From positions 1 to 5,694 of the forward strand of contig WFOZ01000294.1 of assembly GCA_015487825.1 (NCBI GenBank): DNA of 5,694 bases, read 5' to 3'. Below, piece by piece: positions 1 through 5,694 of the stretch. The notes below the pieces were generated by a model. It was not told the DNA's origin. It searched no databases and was given only the letters and a program-made list of their open reading frames with translations. Within the stretch, counting starts at the first letter, position 1; every line of letters starts with the position of its first letter. Position numbers and translations under genes: made by a program. The DNA comes from Planctomycetaceae bacterium (GTDB lineage: Bacteria; Planctomycetota; Planctomycetia; Planctomycetales; Planctomycetaceae).

Positions 1-1997
1 AAGTAGAGATCATTACCGATCCACTCTGCCATAAATCGTGTCCCGTACGTCGGCAGCCGACCGGTTTGAAGTTCGCGCAATTGACCAACAGATGAACCAG
101 GAATATTAATCCACGGGCCATCGTCAAGTTTACCATCGACGACGATTTTACCTCGCTGGTTTGCACCGCTGACAAGCCGCAAACTCGGAACCGGACCACG
201 TTTCTGTGCGAGTTGCTTCGCTTTGTTGCGTAAACCGTTGAGGTAATTATCGATCAGTTGAATTCGTTTGCTGTAAAGCGAGTCACCGGGGGCTGCCTGT
301 TTGGCTTTGGCAAACAGCTCCAGTGCATAATCAGCTTTCTCTCCATCCTTCTCCATCTCACGCCAGTGTTGCTCACAATAAGAAAAGAAATTTTTCATCT
401 CGGAAGCCGCCGGTCCGTAAAATTTTTCGACATACTCATCAAACAGAGCCCCGGCATCTCGATCTTTACCACCCCAGTACATGCGAGCTGTGAAGTAAAC
501 CAGGAAGTGATTGTATCCAACAGCGTTTTCCTTGAAGTCCATTGTAAGCCAGATATCTTCGCCTCGTGACTGCCCCTTGGTTTCGTTAATACTCTCTCCT
601 AAAAGCCGTGGGAAGTATGCCGGCAGGTAGAACCCGCGTCCTGTAAACGGGTAATTCTCAAAGATTTCTATCGGGTTATCTGTTTTCTTTTGCCATTCTG
701 CACGCAGGCGTCGCAAGTCATTCCTCTGGCTCGTCAGAGGCCTGCGACCACCGACAATAATAACCTGTAGGTTCGGCTCCAGCTTATCAATATTGGAAGG
801 AGGCTCGGTATAAATTCCGTACGTACAATTGGAAATTTTCTTGTCGGGATGCGATTTTCGAACTTCCTTTGCAACCCGGTTTACAAAATCCCAAACGTAA
901 TTGGATAACATACCGCGGTGTCCCAGTTCCGGTGACTGCTTTCCTCTGCATTTCTCACACTGACAAATTGCCGAGTAGCCATCAGGTGGCATGATCGATA
1001 CCACATCCATCTTGAAATGATCCAACTGTACCCGGGCAAACTGGACTGCCTCTCGAAACAATTCCTCATTCGAATAACATAACTGGTTATTATTAATATT
1101 CAGTTGGTTGTGTCGCTTGCCACCGTATAATGCGAACCAGTCCGGATGATTTGTAAACGTTCGTTCGTTGTCTGTCATTCCACGCAGTCCATGTGCCGCC
1201 TGTCGCCCGTACGGCTGACGCACACCAAGTCGAAAGCCCCACATCATTACGTCACGACCATAAACACCGGGACGAAAATTCAGAATTCGCATCGGGAAAT
1301 CCGGATGCACCGTCTGATCGATTTTCTTTAACAGAATCGATTCTCTTTTCGGAACAATTTCCCCTACATCACCCGGCATGTACCACCGCACGCCAAGACC
1401 TCGCAGAAAGCCGCATACCGCATTGAACGAACCACGTTCATCATAAGTCCAGACATTAACATTGCCGTCTTTGTCTATCGTTTGTTCGCGTGAAGTTCCG
1501 AACAGAGAATTTGGTCCGGAATAATGCTTGTGAAGTTGAGTGTGCATGTACCCCCATTGTTTGCCGGTAATCTTGTCCCAGGCAGCCTGCATCTTCCCGC
1601 TGGCAATATCGTTGTTGCCTCTCGGCCATGGTTCAATAGGAACGAAATTCGTATCATCACCAATCAGAACCAGCCAGTCTTTGCCCGATACAATACGATA
1701 GGCTCCATACTTCAATCCATCGCTCGTTACCCCAAGCTTCTGCGTGTGAACACTCTGTCCGATATAGACTGTCGCGGAAACTTTCCGGCTTGGCTTTGTG
1801 ACGATGTTCAGTTTTGCACCGGAAATTTTACGGATGTAGCGCTGCAGTTCGATAGCTGCCAAACGAGTCGTTCGCTGCGGGTTCTCAGAAATCACAATCT
1901 CTGCACGCGGTTGTCCGTGTTCAACAAGAAACGATTCAGCGAAGACATCATATGAGACGCTCAGAACAAGCAATGCAGAAAGTAATGTTATTTTCAT
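1..1997 (-). CDS. Secreted DUF4838 domain protein, glycosidase-like, with C-terminal CBM9-like domain (partial)
   Basis: The reading frame is open from ATG at 1997-1995 to the left edge, giving 665 residues; the C-terminus lies outside the window. Residues 1-20 form a Sec signal peptide (short basic start, hydrophobic core, cleavage probably after VFA), so the protein is exported. Residues about 22-130 resemble the N-domain of GH67-type alpha-glucuronidases, including a helix with the pattern TRLAAIELQRYI. A DUF4838-like core follows, with a FLRGLGVRWYMPG segment near 197-209, MPPDG at 336-340 and a CQCEKC cysteine cluster at 345-350. From about 617 a CBM9-like domain begins (VDGKLDDGPW near 620-629) and is cut by the edge. 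DUF4838 proteins are generally regarded as glycoside-hydrolase-like and their substrates are mostly unknown. Its place beside a rhamnose regulator suggests, but does not prove, action on a rhamnose-containing glycan. No strong Shine-Dalgarno precedes the ATG, but the signal peptide fixes the start well. Confidence 0.85.
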   Translation of the reverse strand, partial: MKITLLSALLVLSVSYDVFAESFLVEHGQPRAEIVISENPQRTTRLAAIELQRYIRKISGAKLNIVTKPSRKVSATVYIGQSVHTQKLGVTSDGLKYGAYRIVSGKDWLVLIGDDTNFVPIEPWPRGNNDIASGKMQAAWDKITGKQWGYMHTQLHKHYSGPNSLFGTSREQTIDKDGNVNVWTYDERGSFNAVCGFLRGLGVRWYMPGDVGEIVPKRESILLKKIDQTVHPDFPMRILNFRPGVYGRDVMMWGFRLGVRQPYGRQAAHGLRGMTDNERTFTNHPDWFALYGGKRHNQLNINNNQLCYSNEELFREAVQFARVQLDHFKMDVVSIMPPDGYSAICQCEKCRGKQSPELGHRGMLSNYVWDFVNRVAKEVRKSHPDKKISNCTYGIYTEPPSNIDKLEPNLQVIIVGGRRPLTSQRNDLRRLRAEWQKKTDNPIEIFENYPFTGRGFYLPAYFPRLLGESINETKGQSRGEDIWLTMDFKENAVGYNHFLVYFTARMYWGGKDRDAGALFDEYVEKFYGPAASEMKNFFSYCEQHWREMEKDGEKADYALELFAKAKQAAPGDSLYSKRIQLIDNYLNGLRNKAKQLAQKRGPVPSLRLVSGANQRGKIVVDGKLDDGPWINIPGSSVGQLRELQTGRLPTYGTRFMAEWIGNDLY

Positions 1998-2045
1998 TAA
2001 GAAGTCTCGACAAAAAGAAGCAGTTGTTGAATGTTCAATATATGA

Positions 2046-2074
2046 ATCATATTAGAAATTTGCACACTACGCAA
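2046..2074 (-). promoter_or_regulatory. Possible promoter of the DUF4838 gene
   Basis: On the minus strand TATGAT at 2051-2046 is a good -10 match, with the weak -35 TTGCGT at 2074-2069 and a 17-base spacer. The start of transcription would fall about 45 bases before the ATG. The -35 end touches the inverted repeat at 2075-2106, which fits an activator or operator site placed just upstream. This is a consensus match only; planctomycete promoters may deviate from it. Confidence 0.3.
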
Positions 2075-2106
2075 AGCAGTTAACTTATTGCAGCAGAGTT
2101 ACTGCT
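2075..2106. repeat. Imperfect inverted repeat upstream of the DUF4838 gene
   Basis: AGCAGTTAAC at 2075-2084 faces GTTACTGCT at 2098-2106, separated by 13 bases. The arms pair over nine positions if one A is bulged. There is no T run on either side, so it does not look like a terminator. It lies 78-109 bases upstream of the ATG of the secreted DUF4838 protein and directly behind its possible -35 box, so an operator for a regulator is the most natural reading. Confidence 0.4.
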
Positions 2107-2357
2107 AACATAAACCGAGGGAAAATTGATCAAGGAATAGTCCCGAAAAAAGGTGCATCACGACGCCCCCTGCAAATTGAATCCATTTGAAATAGAGAAG
2201 TTATTTCAGGGCTATTTCTAAACACTCCTCATGGAGGAACAACGCAATTCAATATGTGAAGCACGTCTGCAAAATGAAAGACTGTCCTATGGGGACGCTC
2301 GCTGACAGATGAATTTCCCTTTTTATGCAAGAATAACTGTTGAGCCTCTCATCCCGT

Positions 2358-3218
2358 TCAACGGTTACGGCTGCGGTATTCTCGTGGTGAAGTGCCTTGA
2401 TAGTTGCGAAACTGGCGAGCAAAATAGTTGCTGTCGTTGAAGCCGACTTCGTAGGCTATCTCGGTAATGCTTTGCGTTGTACTGCGTAACAAATCGGCTG
2501 CCCGATTGATGCGAATTTGAATGAGGTAGGCGATTGGCGGGAAACCGGTCGCGGCTTCGAATGCTCGCAGAAAGCTGCGTTTGGACATATCGGCAATACT
2601 GACAAGTTCTTCAAGGTTGATTTTTTTCTGATAGTTCTCTTCCAGATGTGTAATGGTCTGGCCGATTCGTAACAGTTCGCGAGAATTCTTATTTTGAGAA
2701 CGTTCGTAGCACCGCGAAACGTGTCCGGCCAGTTGCATAAACAGAGCGGTTGCCACAAAGCGAAATCCTGCACTGCGTCCTTCCAATTCTATATCGAGCT
2801 GATCACATAATCTGATTGCGATGTTGAGATCGTCAGGAGAAAGTCGCAGGCGACTTTTGAACTGGTGCCTTTTACGCCAGGCAGGTTCTAAATGAAAAAG
2901 AGCATGGTAGCCGGGCAGTGAAGGAAGATCCATAAAATCAAAAGAGAGATTGTCCTGATCAAACAGGATGTTAATCAGCCGCAGGTTATCCGTGGTGTGG
3001 TAGTCATGAGGCTGGGCATTACTGATCACAAAAGTATCACCTTTTGCAAGTCGCCAGGTATCTTCACCAGTAACGTGCAGTCCGCTTCCACCGGTAATAA
3101 TCACGATTTCAGAAAAATCGTGCGTATGTAAACCGAACGGCTCTTGCGGGTCGCGTCTCTCAACGCTTACTGGAAAACCGTCAGCGTGAAACCAGTCTTC
3201 TTTTCTGAGAATTCGTAT
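2358..3218 (-). CDS. rhaR: AraC-family transcriptional regulator, RhaR/RhaS-like, probable L-rhamnose sensor; non-standard start
   Basis: This is probably a rhamnose-responsive DNA-binding activator in the cytoplasm. Numbered from ATA at 3218 it has 286 residues, close to E. coli RhaR and RhaS (about 280). The N-terminal cupin-like sensor domain shows HTHDFSE at 31-37 and then a GGSGLHV strand, as in RhaR/RhaS. The C-terminal AraC domain has helix-turn-helix 1 at about 202-220 and helix-turn-helix 2 at about 250-271, with the hallmark [17 protein letters not shown]. It is divergent from rhaA, which supports the role. The start is odd: there is no ATG, GTG or TTG in frame between the TGA at 3224-3222 and a GTG at 3104, and starting at that GTG would remove the HTHDFSE motif. 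[10 protein letters not shown] at the front resembles the N-terminus I recall for relatives, with ATA where ATG is expected. ATT at 3212 is another rare option. The family call is firm, the rhamnose assignment is likely, and the start is uncertain. Confidence 0.85.
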   Translation of the reverse strand: MRILRKEDWFHADGFPVSVERRDPQEPFGLHTHDFSEIVIITGGSGLHVTGEDTWRLAKGDTFVISNAQPHDYHTTDNLRLINILFDQDNLSFDFMDLPSLPGYHALFHLEPAWRKRHQFKSRLRLSPDDLNIAIRLCDQLDIELEGRSAGFRFVATALFMQLAGHVSRCYERSQNKNSRELLRIGQTITHLEENYQKKINLEELVSIADMSKRSFLRAFEAATGFPPIAYLIQIRINRAADLLRSTTQSITEIAYEVGFNDSNYFARQFRNYQGTSPREYRSRNR

Positions 3219-3221
3219 TTT

Positions 3222-3257
3222 TCAAGCCAATACAGAGATAAAAGAGGTCTTTTCCAT
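3222..3257 (-). other. Short in-frame upstream ORF (11 codons) ending just before the rhaR-like gene
   Basis: ATG at 3257-3255 reads MEKTSFISVLA and stops at TGA 3224-3222. It is in the same frame as the regulator, and the stop is followed by one AAA codon and then the ATA expected to start the regulator. It may be a leader peptide whose termination couples to reinitiation, the old N-terminus of a gene now broken by a stop, or chance. No Shine-Dalgarno is visible before the ATG, but a possible promoter would start transcription only a few bases upstream. Confidence 0.25.
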
Positions 3258-3278
3258 TTTGCAATGGCACTATTGTGC
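3254..3278. repeat. Two adjoining small palindromes in the rhaR-rhaA control region
   Basis: CCATT-TTGC-AATGG at 3254-3267 has perfect 5-base arms, and GCAC-TATT-GTGC at 3267-3278 has perfect 4-base arms; they share the G at 3267. The first contains the ATG of the short upstream ORF, and the second overlaps the possible -10 box of the regulator. They could be protein-binding sites or small hairpins in the leader. The arms are short enough that chance cannot be excluded. Confidence 0.3.
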
Positions 3279-3300
3279 TAGTTCGTGGCAAGATAATCAA
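3272..3300 (-). promoter_or_regulatory. Possible promoter of the rhaR-like gene
   Basis: On the minus strand TTGATT at 3300-3295 (four of six to the -35 consensus) and CACAAT at 3277-3272 (four of six to the -10) are separated by 17 bases. Transcription would begin near 3265, giving a leader of about 47 bases before the ATA at 3218 and placing the upstream ATG nearly at the 5' end. The -35 lies within the left arm of the dyad at 3287-3332, which would suit autoregulation. Confidence 0.3.
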
Positions 3301-3332
3301 GGTCTGCATGGTATTTGCTTGATAAAATCGGC
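3287..3332. promoter_or_regulatory. Candidate RhaR/RhaS-type operator dyad between the divergent genes
   Basis: ATCAAG at 3296-3301 faces CTTGAT at 3318-3323 with 16 bases between them. Reading outward over 15 positions, the two arms match at ten, including the six core bases. In E. coli, RhaS and RhaR bind two inverted 17-base half-sites separated by 16 or 17 bases, so both geometry and location agree. The left arm overlaps the possible -35 of the regulator and the right arm faces rhaA. I could not identify a convincing -10 box for rhaA, which is compatible with an activator-dependent promoter. Confidence 0.4.
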
Positions 3333-3387
3333 ACAACGCATCAACATCTGCCCCTGGGTAATCTCGAAATAAGCTGTCTATATAGAT

Positions 3388-3392
3388 GAGGA
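3388..3392 (+). promoter_or_regulatory. Ribosome binding site of rhaA
   Basis: GAGGA lies eight bases before the GTG at 3401. It supports that GTG as the true start, since the following residues also align with the N-terminus of known L-rhamnose isomerases. Confidence 0.65.
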
Positions 3393-3400
3393 TTTAGATC

Positions 3401-4681
3401 GTGCAAGAGAAACAGATTGAACAAGCATATGAACTGGCCAGCCAGCGGTACTCTACACTGGGGGTGCAGGTTGATGCAGCGATTAATAAGCTGGCATCAG
3501 TTGCCATCTCGCTGCATTGCTGGCAAGGTGATGATGTCGGTGGCTTTGAAAACATCAGCGATGAGATCGGTGGTGGCCTGGCAGTGACGGGAAATTATCC
3601 CGGAAAAGCCCGTACACCTGATGAATTACGATCTGATCTGGAGAAGGCTTACTCACTCATTCCGGGCAGGCATCGTTTAAATCTTCATGCAAGTTATGGC
3701 GAATTTAACGGACCGGTTGACCGCGATCAAATCGGTCCTGAACATTTTCAGGGCTGGATTGACTGGGCCAGAGAACAGCAAATCAGCCTCGATTTCAATC
3801 CGACCTATTTCGCACACGAAAAAGCAAACGACGGATTTACGCTGGCTCATTCTGATGCCGGGATTCGCCAGTTCTGGGTTGAACATGGTATTGCCTGCAG
3901 AAAAATCGGAGCCGTGATGGGAGCAGCACAGGAGACTGCCTGTGTCACGAATTTCTGGGTACCTGATGGTTACAAAGATACGCCTGCCAGTCGCCTGCGA
4001 CCTCGGCAGTGGTTAGCGGAATCTCTGGATACAATCTTCGCTGAAAATATTGATCCGCAACTGAATCTGGATGCTGTCGAATGCAAGTTGTTTGGTTTAG
4101 GATCAGAAAGCTACGTTGTTGGTTCTCATGAGTTCTACCTCGGCTATGCAATTACTCGTAAGAAATTACTTTGCCTGGACGCGGGACATTTTCATCCGAC
4201 AGAAGTTATTTCTGATAAACTATCGTCTGTTTTAATGTATCTGCCGGAAATCCTGTTGCATGTCAGCCGGGGAGTCCGCTGGGACAGCGATCATGTTGTA
4301 ACACTGACAGACGAAGTGCAGGCGATTGCCCAGGAACTTGTCAGAGGCGATTTCCTGGGGCGTGTTCATATCGGGCTCGACTTTTTCGATGCCAGTATCA
4401 ATCGGGTCGGCGCCTGGGTAATTGGTACGCGGAACGTTCTTAAAGCTCTGTTAATCGCGATGCTTGAACCAACCGGGCAACTGATGCAACTTGAAAAAGA
4501 AGGTGACTTCACTGCCAGACTTGCGTTAATGGAAGAACTGAAATCGATGCCCTTCGGCGCAATCTGGGATTACTACTGCCTGAAGGCGGGAGTCCCTGTC
4601 GGTATGGACTGGCTAAACGATGTGAAGCAATACGAAAAAGATGTTTTATCTTTCAGGTCGGATAGTCCGGTAATTATCTGA
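3401..4681 (+). CDS. rhaA: L-rhamnose isomerase
   Basis: This cytoplasmic metal-dependent enzyme interconverts L-rhamnose and L-rhamnulose, the first step of rhamnose breakdown. The 426 residues match E. coli RhaA (419) along nearly the whole length, with family segments such as [13 protein letters not shown] (38-50), TGNYPGKAR (63-71), [17 protein letters not shown] (257-273) and [13 protein letters not shown] (323-335). Residues corresponding, by a constant offset of seven, to the E. coli metal and active-site residues are present: Glu227, Asp260, His263, His287, Asp295, Asp297 and Asp327, with Lys229 also kept. It therefore appears active. The start is GTG with GAGGA eight bases upstream; the stop is TGA. 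A short tail after the last conserved helix (about eight residues) is the only length difference. It is divergent from the RhaR-like gene and is followed after 70 bases by a permease gene on the same strand, so these two probably form an operon. Confidence 0.97.
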   Translation: MQEKQIEQAYELASQRYSTLGVQVDAAINKLASVAISLHCWQGDDVGGFENISDEIGGGLAVTGNYPGKARTPDELRSDLEKAYSLIPGRHRLNLHASYGEFNGPVDRDQIGPEHFQGWIDWAREQQISLDFNPTYFAHEKANDGFTLAHSDAGIRQFWVEHGIACRKIGAVMGAAQETACVTNFWVPDGYKDTPASRLRPRQWLAESLDTIFAENIDPQLNLDAVECKLFGLGSESYVVGSHEFYLGYAITRKKLLCLDAGHFHPTEVISDKLSSVLMYLPEILLHVSRGVRWDSDHVVTLTDEVQAIAQELVRGDFLGRVHIGLDFFDASINRVGAWVIGTRNVLKALLIAMLEPTGQLMQLEKEGDFTARLALMEELKSMPFGAIWDYYCLKAGVPVGMDWLNDVKQYEKDVLSFRSDSPVII

Positions 4682-4751
4682 TTGACTCGATTAATTATTG
4701 CCTGATGTAACCGATCGCAATATTGAAACAGAAGTTCCAAGAGAGTTTTCC
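4682..4751 (+). other. Short spacer between rhaA and the permease gene
   Basis: These 70 bases contain a weak inverted repeat (TATTGC at 4696-4701 and GCAATA at 4717-4722, 15-base loop) with no T run, so it is not a terminator by the usual criteria. AAGAGAG at 4739-4745, six bases before the ATG at 4752, is a plausible though imperfect ribosome binding site for the permease. Co-transcription with rhaA is likely. Confidence 0.45.
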
Positions 4752-5694
4752 ATGAGCGAAGAGCAATCCAACAGCGGTGGTGAATTTGAAAGAGAACCCG
4801 TCCCAAAAGATTCACTATTAGGGGCGGGTAAATTCTGGGGAATGTATGCCGGCGAGCATGCAGCGGGAACCGAGTTTATGATCGGTCCGTTATTTCTGGC
4901 AGCTGGAGCCAGTTTGCAGGATTTAATTCTTGGCCTGCTGCTTGGGAATATCCTGGCCGTTCTAACCTGGCGATATCTGGTTGTCCCTATTGCGATTTCC
5001 AAACGGATGACGTTGTACTATCAGTTGGAACGAATCGCAGGCGGTTCGCTTGTCAAGTTTTACAATGTAATCAACGGCATTCTGTTCTGCTTTCTGGCAG
5101 GGGCAATGGTTACTGTTTCGGCCAGTGCCGTAGGGATCCCATTTGGGATTTACTATCAAGTGCCTGAAGCCACCTTCGGTTTCGGGGCACCGTCATTCAC
5201 TGCACTGGTCATTCTTGTTGGCATTGTAATGGCCGTAATTGCTGCAGCTGGTTATGAAACAGTTGCCCGTGTTGCGAATATTTCAGCTCCGTGGATGATT
5301 ACGATATTTGCAGCATGTGGAATTATCTCGCTGGTTCAGATGGATATCACCAGTATCGCTGCGTTATCCGAAGGAAAGTTCTGGAGCGATGCGATTGCGT
5401 TTGTTCAGGAAAAAGAAGGAGTGAAGGAATTCGGATTCTGGAAGATTGTTATTTTTGCCTGGTTGTGTAATGGAGCCATGCATTTTGGAATGGCTGACCT
5501 TTCGATCTTCCGATTTGCCAAAAGCCCTTCTTCGGGGTGGGCCCCTTCAATCGGTATGTTTCTGGGACACTACATGGCCTGGATTTGTGCCGCATTATTA
5601 TTGGCTGCACAAATCAAGTTGTCGCAGGATCACTCGGCCAACCCCGGTGCTCTTGTCTGGGGAGCACTTGGCTGGACAGGGATTATCTGTGTGG
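4752..5694 (+). CDS. Multi-pass membrane transporter, NCS1/APC (LeuT-fold) like, candidate L-rhamnose permease (partial)
   Basis: The frame is open from ATG at 4752 to the right edge, giving 314 residues. A charged cytoplasmic tail (about 1-25) precedes a GKFWGMYAGEHAAGTEFMIG segment (26-45) and at least seven hydrophobic helices, roughly at 41-55, 56-80, 105-130, 148-168, 178-196, 230-248 and 264-287, with an eighth starting near 299. A first helix broken by small residues and glycines, followed by regularly spaced helices, recalls purine-cytosine permeases (NCS1) and the wider APC superfamily, which are usually cation-coupled symporters. It does not resemble RhaT or a sugar ABC component. 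Position 70 bases after rhaA on the same strand suggests it imports L-rhamnose or a related compound. The family call is by eye and the substrate is inferred only from context. A nucleobase substrate, as in known NCS1 members, is the main alternative. Confidence 0.75.
   Translation, partial: MSEEQSNSGGEFEREPVPKDSLLGAGKFWGMYAGEHAAGTEFMIGPLFLAAGASLQDLILGLLLGNILAVLTWRYLVVPIAISKRMTLYYQLERIAGGSLVKFYNVINGILFCFLAGAMVTVSASAVGIPFGIYYQVPEATFGFGAPSFTALVILVGIVMAVIAAAGYETVARVANISAPWMITIFAACGIISLVQMDITSIAALSEGKFWSDAIAFVQEKEGVKEFGFWKIVIFAWLCNGAMHFGMADLSIFRFAKSPSSGWAPSIGMFLGHYMAWICAALLLAAQIKLSQDHSANPGALVWGALGWTGIICV

Larger units (their letters stand above)
1998..2357. other. Intergenic region between the DUF4838 gene and the rhaR-like gene, no gene seen
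   Basis: These 360 bases hold no open frame that looks like a protein in either direction. They must contain the 5' leader of the DUF4838 gene and the 3' end of the rhaR-like transcript. The supported contents are an imperfect inverted repeat at 2075-2106 and a possible minus-strand promoter at 2046-2074. I found no GC-rich hairpin followed by a T run, so no intrinsic terminator can be called after the regulator. Read-through from the regulator into the DUF4838 gene therefore remains possible. Confidence 0.6.

Noticed and set aside
258..1955. Several plus-strand open frames of 60 to 143 codons across the left part of the window.
   Set aside because: They lie opposite one continuous minus-strand frame with a signal peptide and recognisable domains, so they are shadows of that gene.
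2231..2305. A 24-codon plus-strand ORF in the intergenic region, starting at an ATG within CTCCTCATGGAG.
   Set aside because: No ribosome binding site precedes it, the peptide has no recognisable features, and its length is expected by chance.
2281..2310. Pairing of CTGTC with GACAG and of GTCC with GGAC downstream of the regulator, considered as a terminator.
   Set aside because: Stems are short and no T run follows on the minus strand; it does not meet the pattern of an intrinsic terminator.
2358..3104. GTG at 3104 as the start of the AraC-family regulator.
   Set aside because: It would remove the HTHDFSE cupin segment and about 38 residues that match RhaR/RhaS-type proteins, leaving 248 residues, shorter than the family.
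3379..3384. TATATA considered as the -10 box of rhaA.
   Set aside because: Transcription would then begin within or next to the ribosome binding site at 3388-3392, so the site is badly placed for a normally led gene.
4696..4722. TATTGC/GCAATA hairpin between rhaA and the permease, considered as a terminator or attenuator.
   Set aside because: Six A/T-rich pairs with a 15-base loop and no T run; it is too weak to separate the two genes.

Overview
The window looks like ordinary chromosomal DNA from a heterotrophic bacterium, most likely a planctomycete or a relative in the PVC group. That guess rests on three things: a secreted DUF4838-type protein, an AraC-family regulator resembling those I associate with Planctomycetota, and moderate G+C (close to 50% by eye). 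It is an inference from protein character, not a database match. I see no tRNA, rRNA, CRISPR array, insertion sequence or phage gene.

Layout. (1) 1-1997, minus strand: the N-terminal 665 residues of a large exported protein with a GH67-like N-domain, a DUF4838 core and the beginning of a CBM9-like domain; it runs off the left edge. (2) 1998-2357: a 360-base gap without a convincing gene, holding an inverted repeat and a possible promoter for gene 1. (3) 2358-3218, minus strand: an AraC-family regulator similar to RhaR/RhaS, whose expected start codon is not a standard one. (4) 3219-3400: a divergent control region with a dyad shaped like a RhaR/RhaS operator and two small palindromes. (5) 3401-4681, plus strand: L-rhamnose isomerase, rhaA, complete, with a GTG start and a clear ribosome binding site. 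(6) 4752-5694, plus strand: the N-terminal 314 residues of a multi-pass membrane transporter that resembles the NCS1/APC (LeuT-fold) type and not RhaT; it runs off the right edge.

Taken together this is the regulator, isomerase and transporter part of an L-rhamnose utilisation locus, with a secreted glycan-active candidate on the regulator side. The model is that an extracellular enzyme frees sugar, the permease imports it, RhaA isomerises L-rhamnose to L-rhamnulose, and the RhaR-like protein senses rhamnose and controls the divergent promoters. The kinase and aldolase (or other lower pathway) are not in the window.

The two points most worth following are the rhaR-like gene without an ATG/GTG/TTG where its reading frame must begin (ATA at the expected position, a TGA just before it, and a short in-frame ATG peptide upstream), and the permease-like gene next to rhaA, which may be a rhamnose transporter of a type not normally linked to this sugar.
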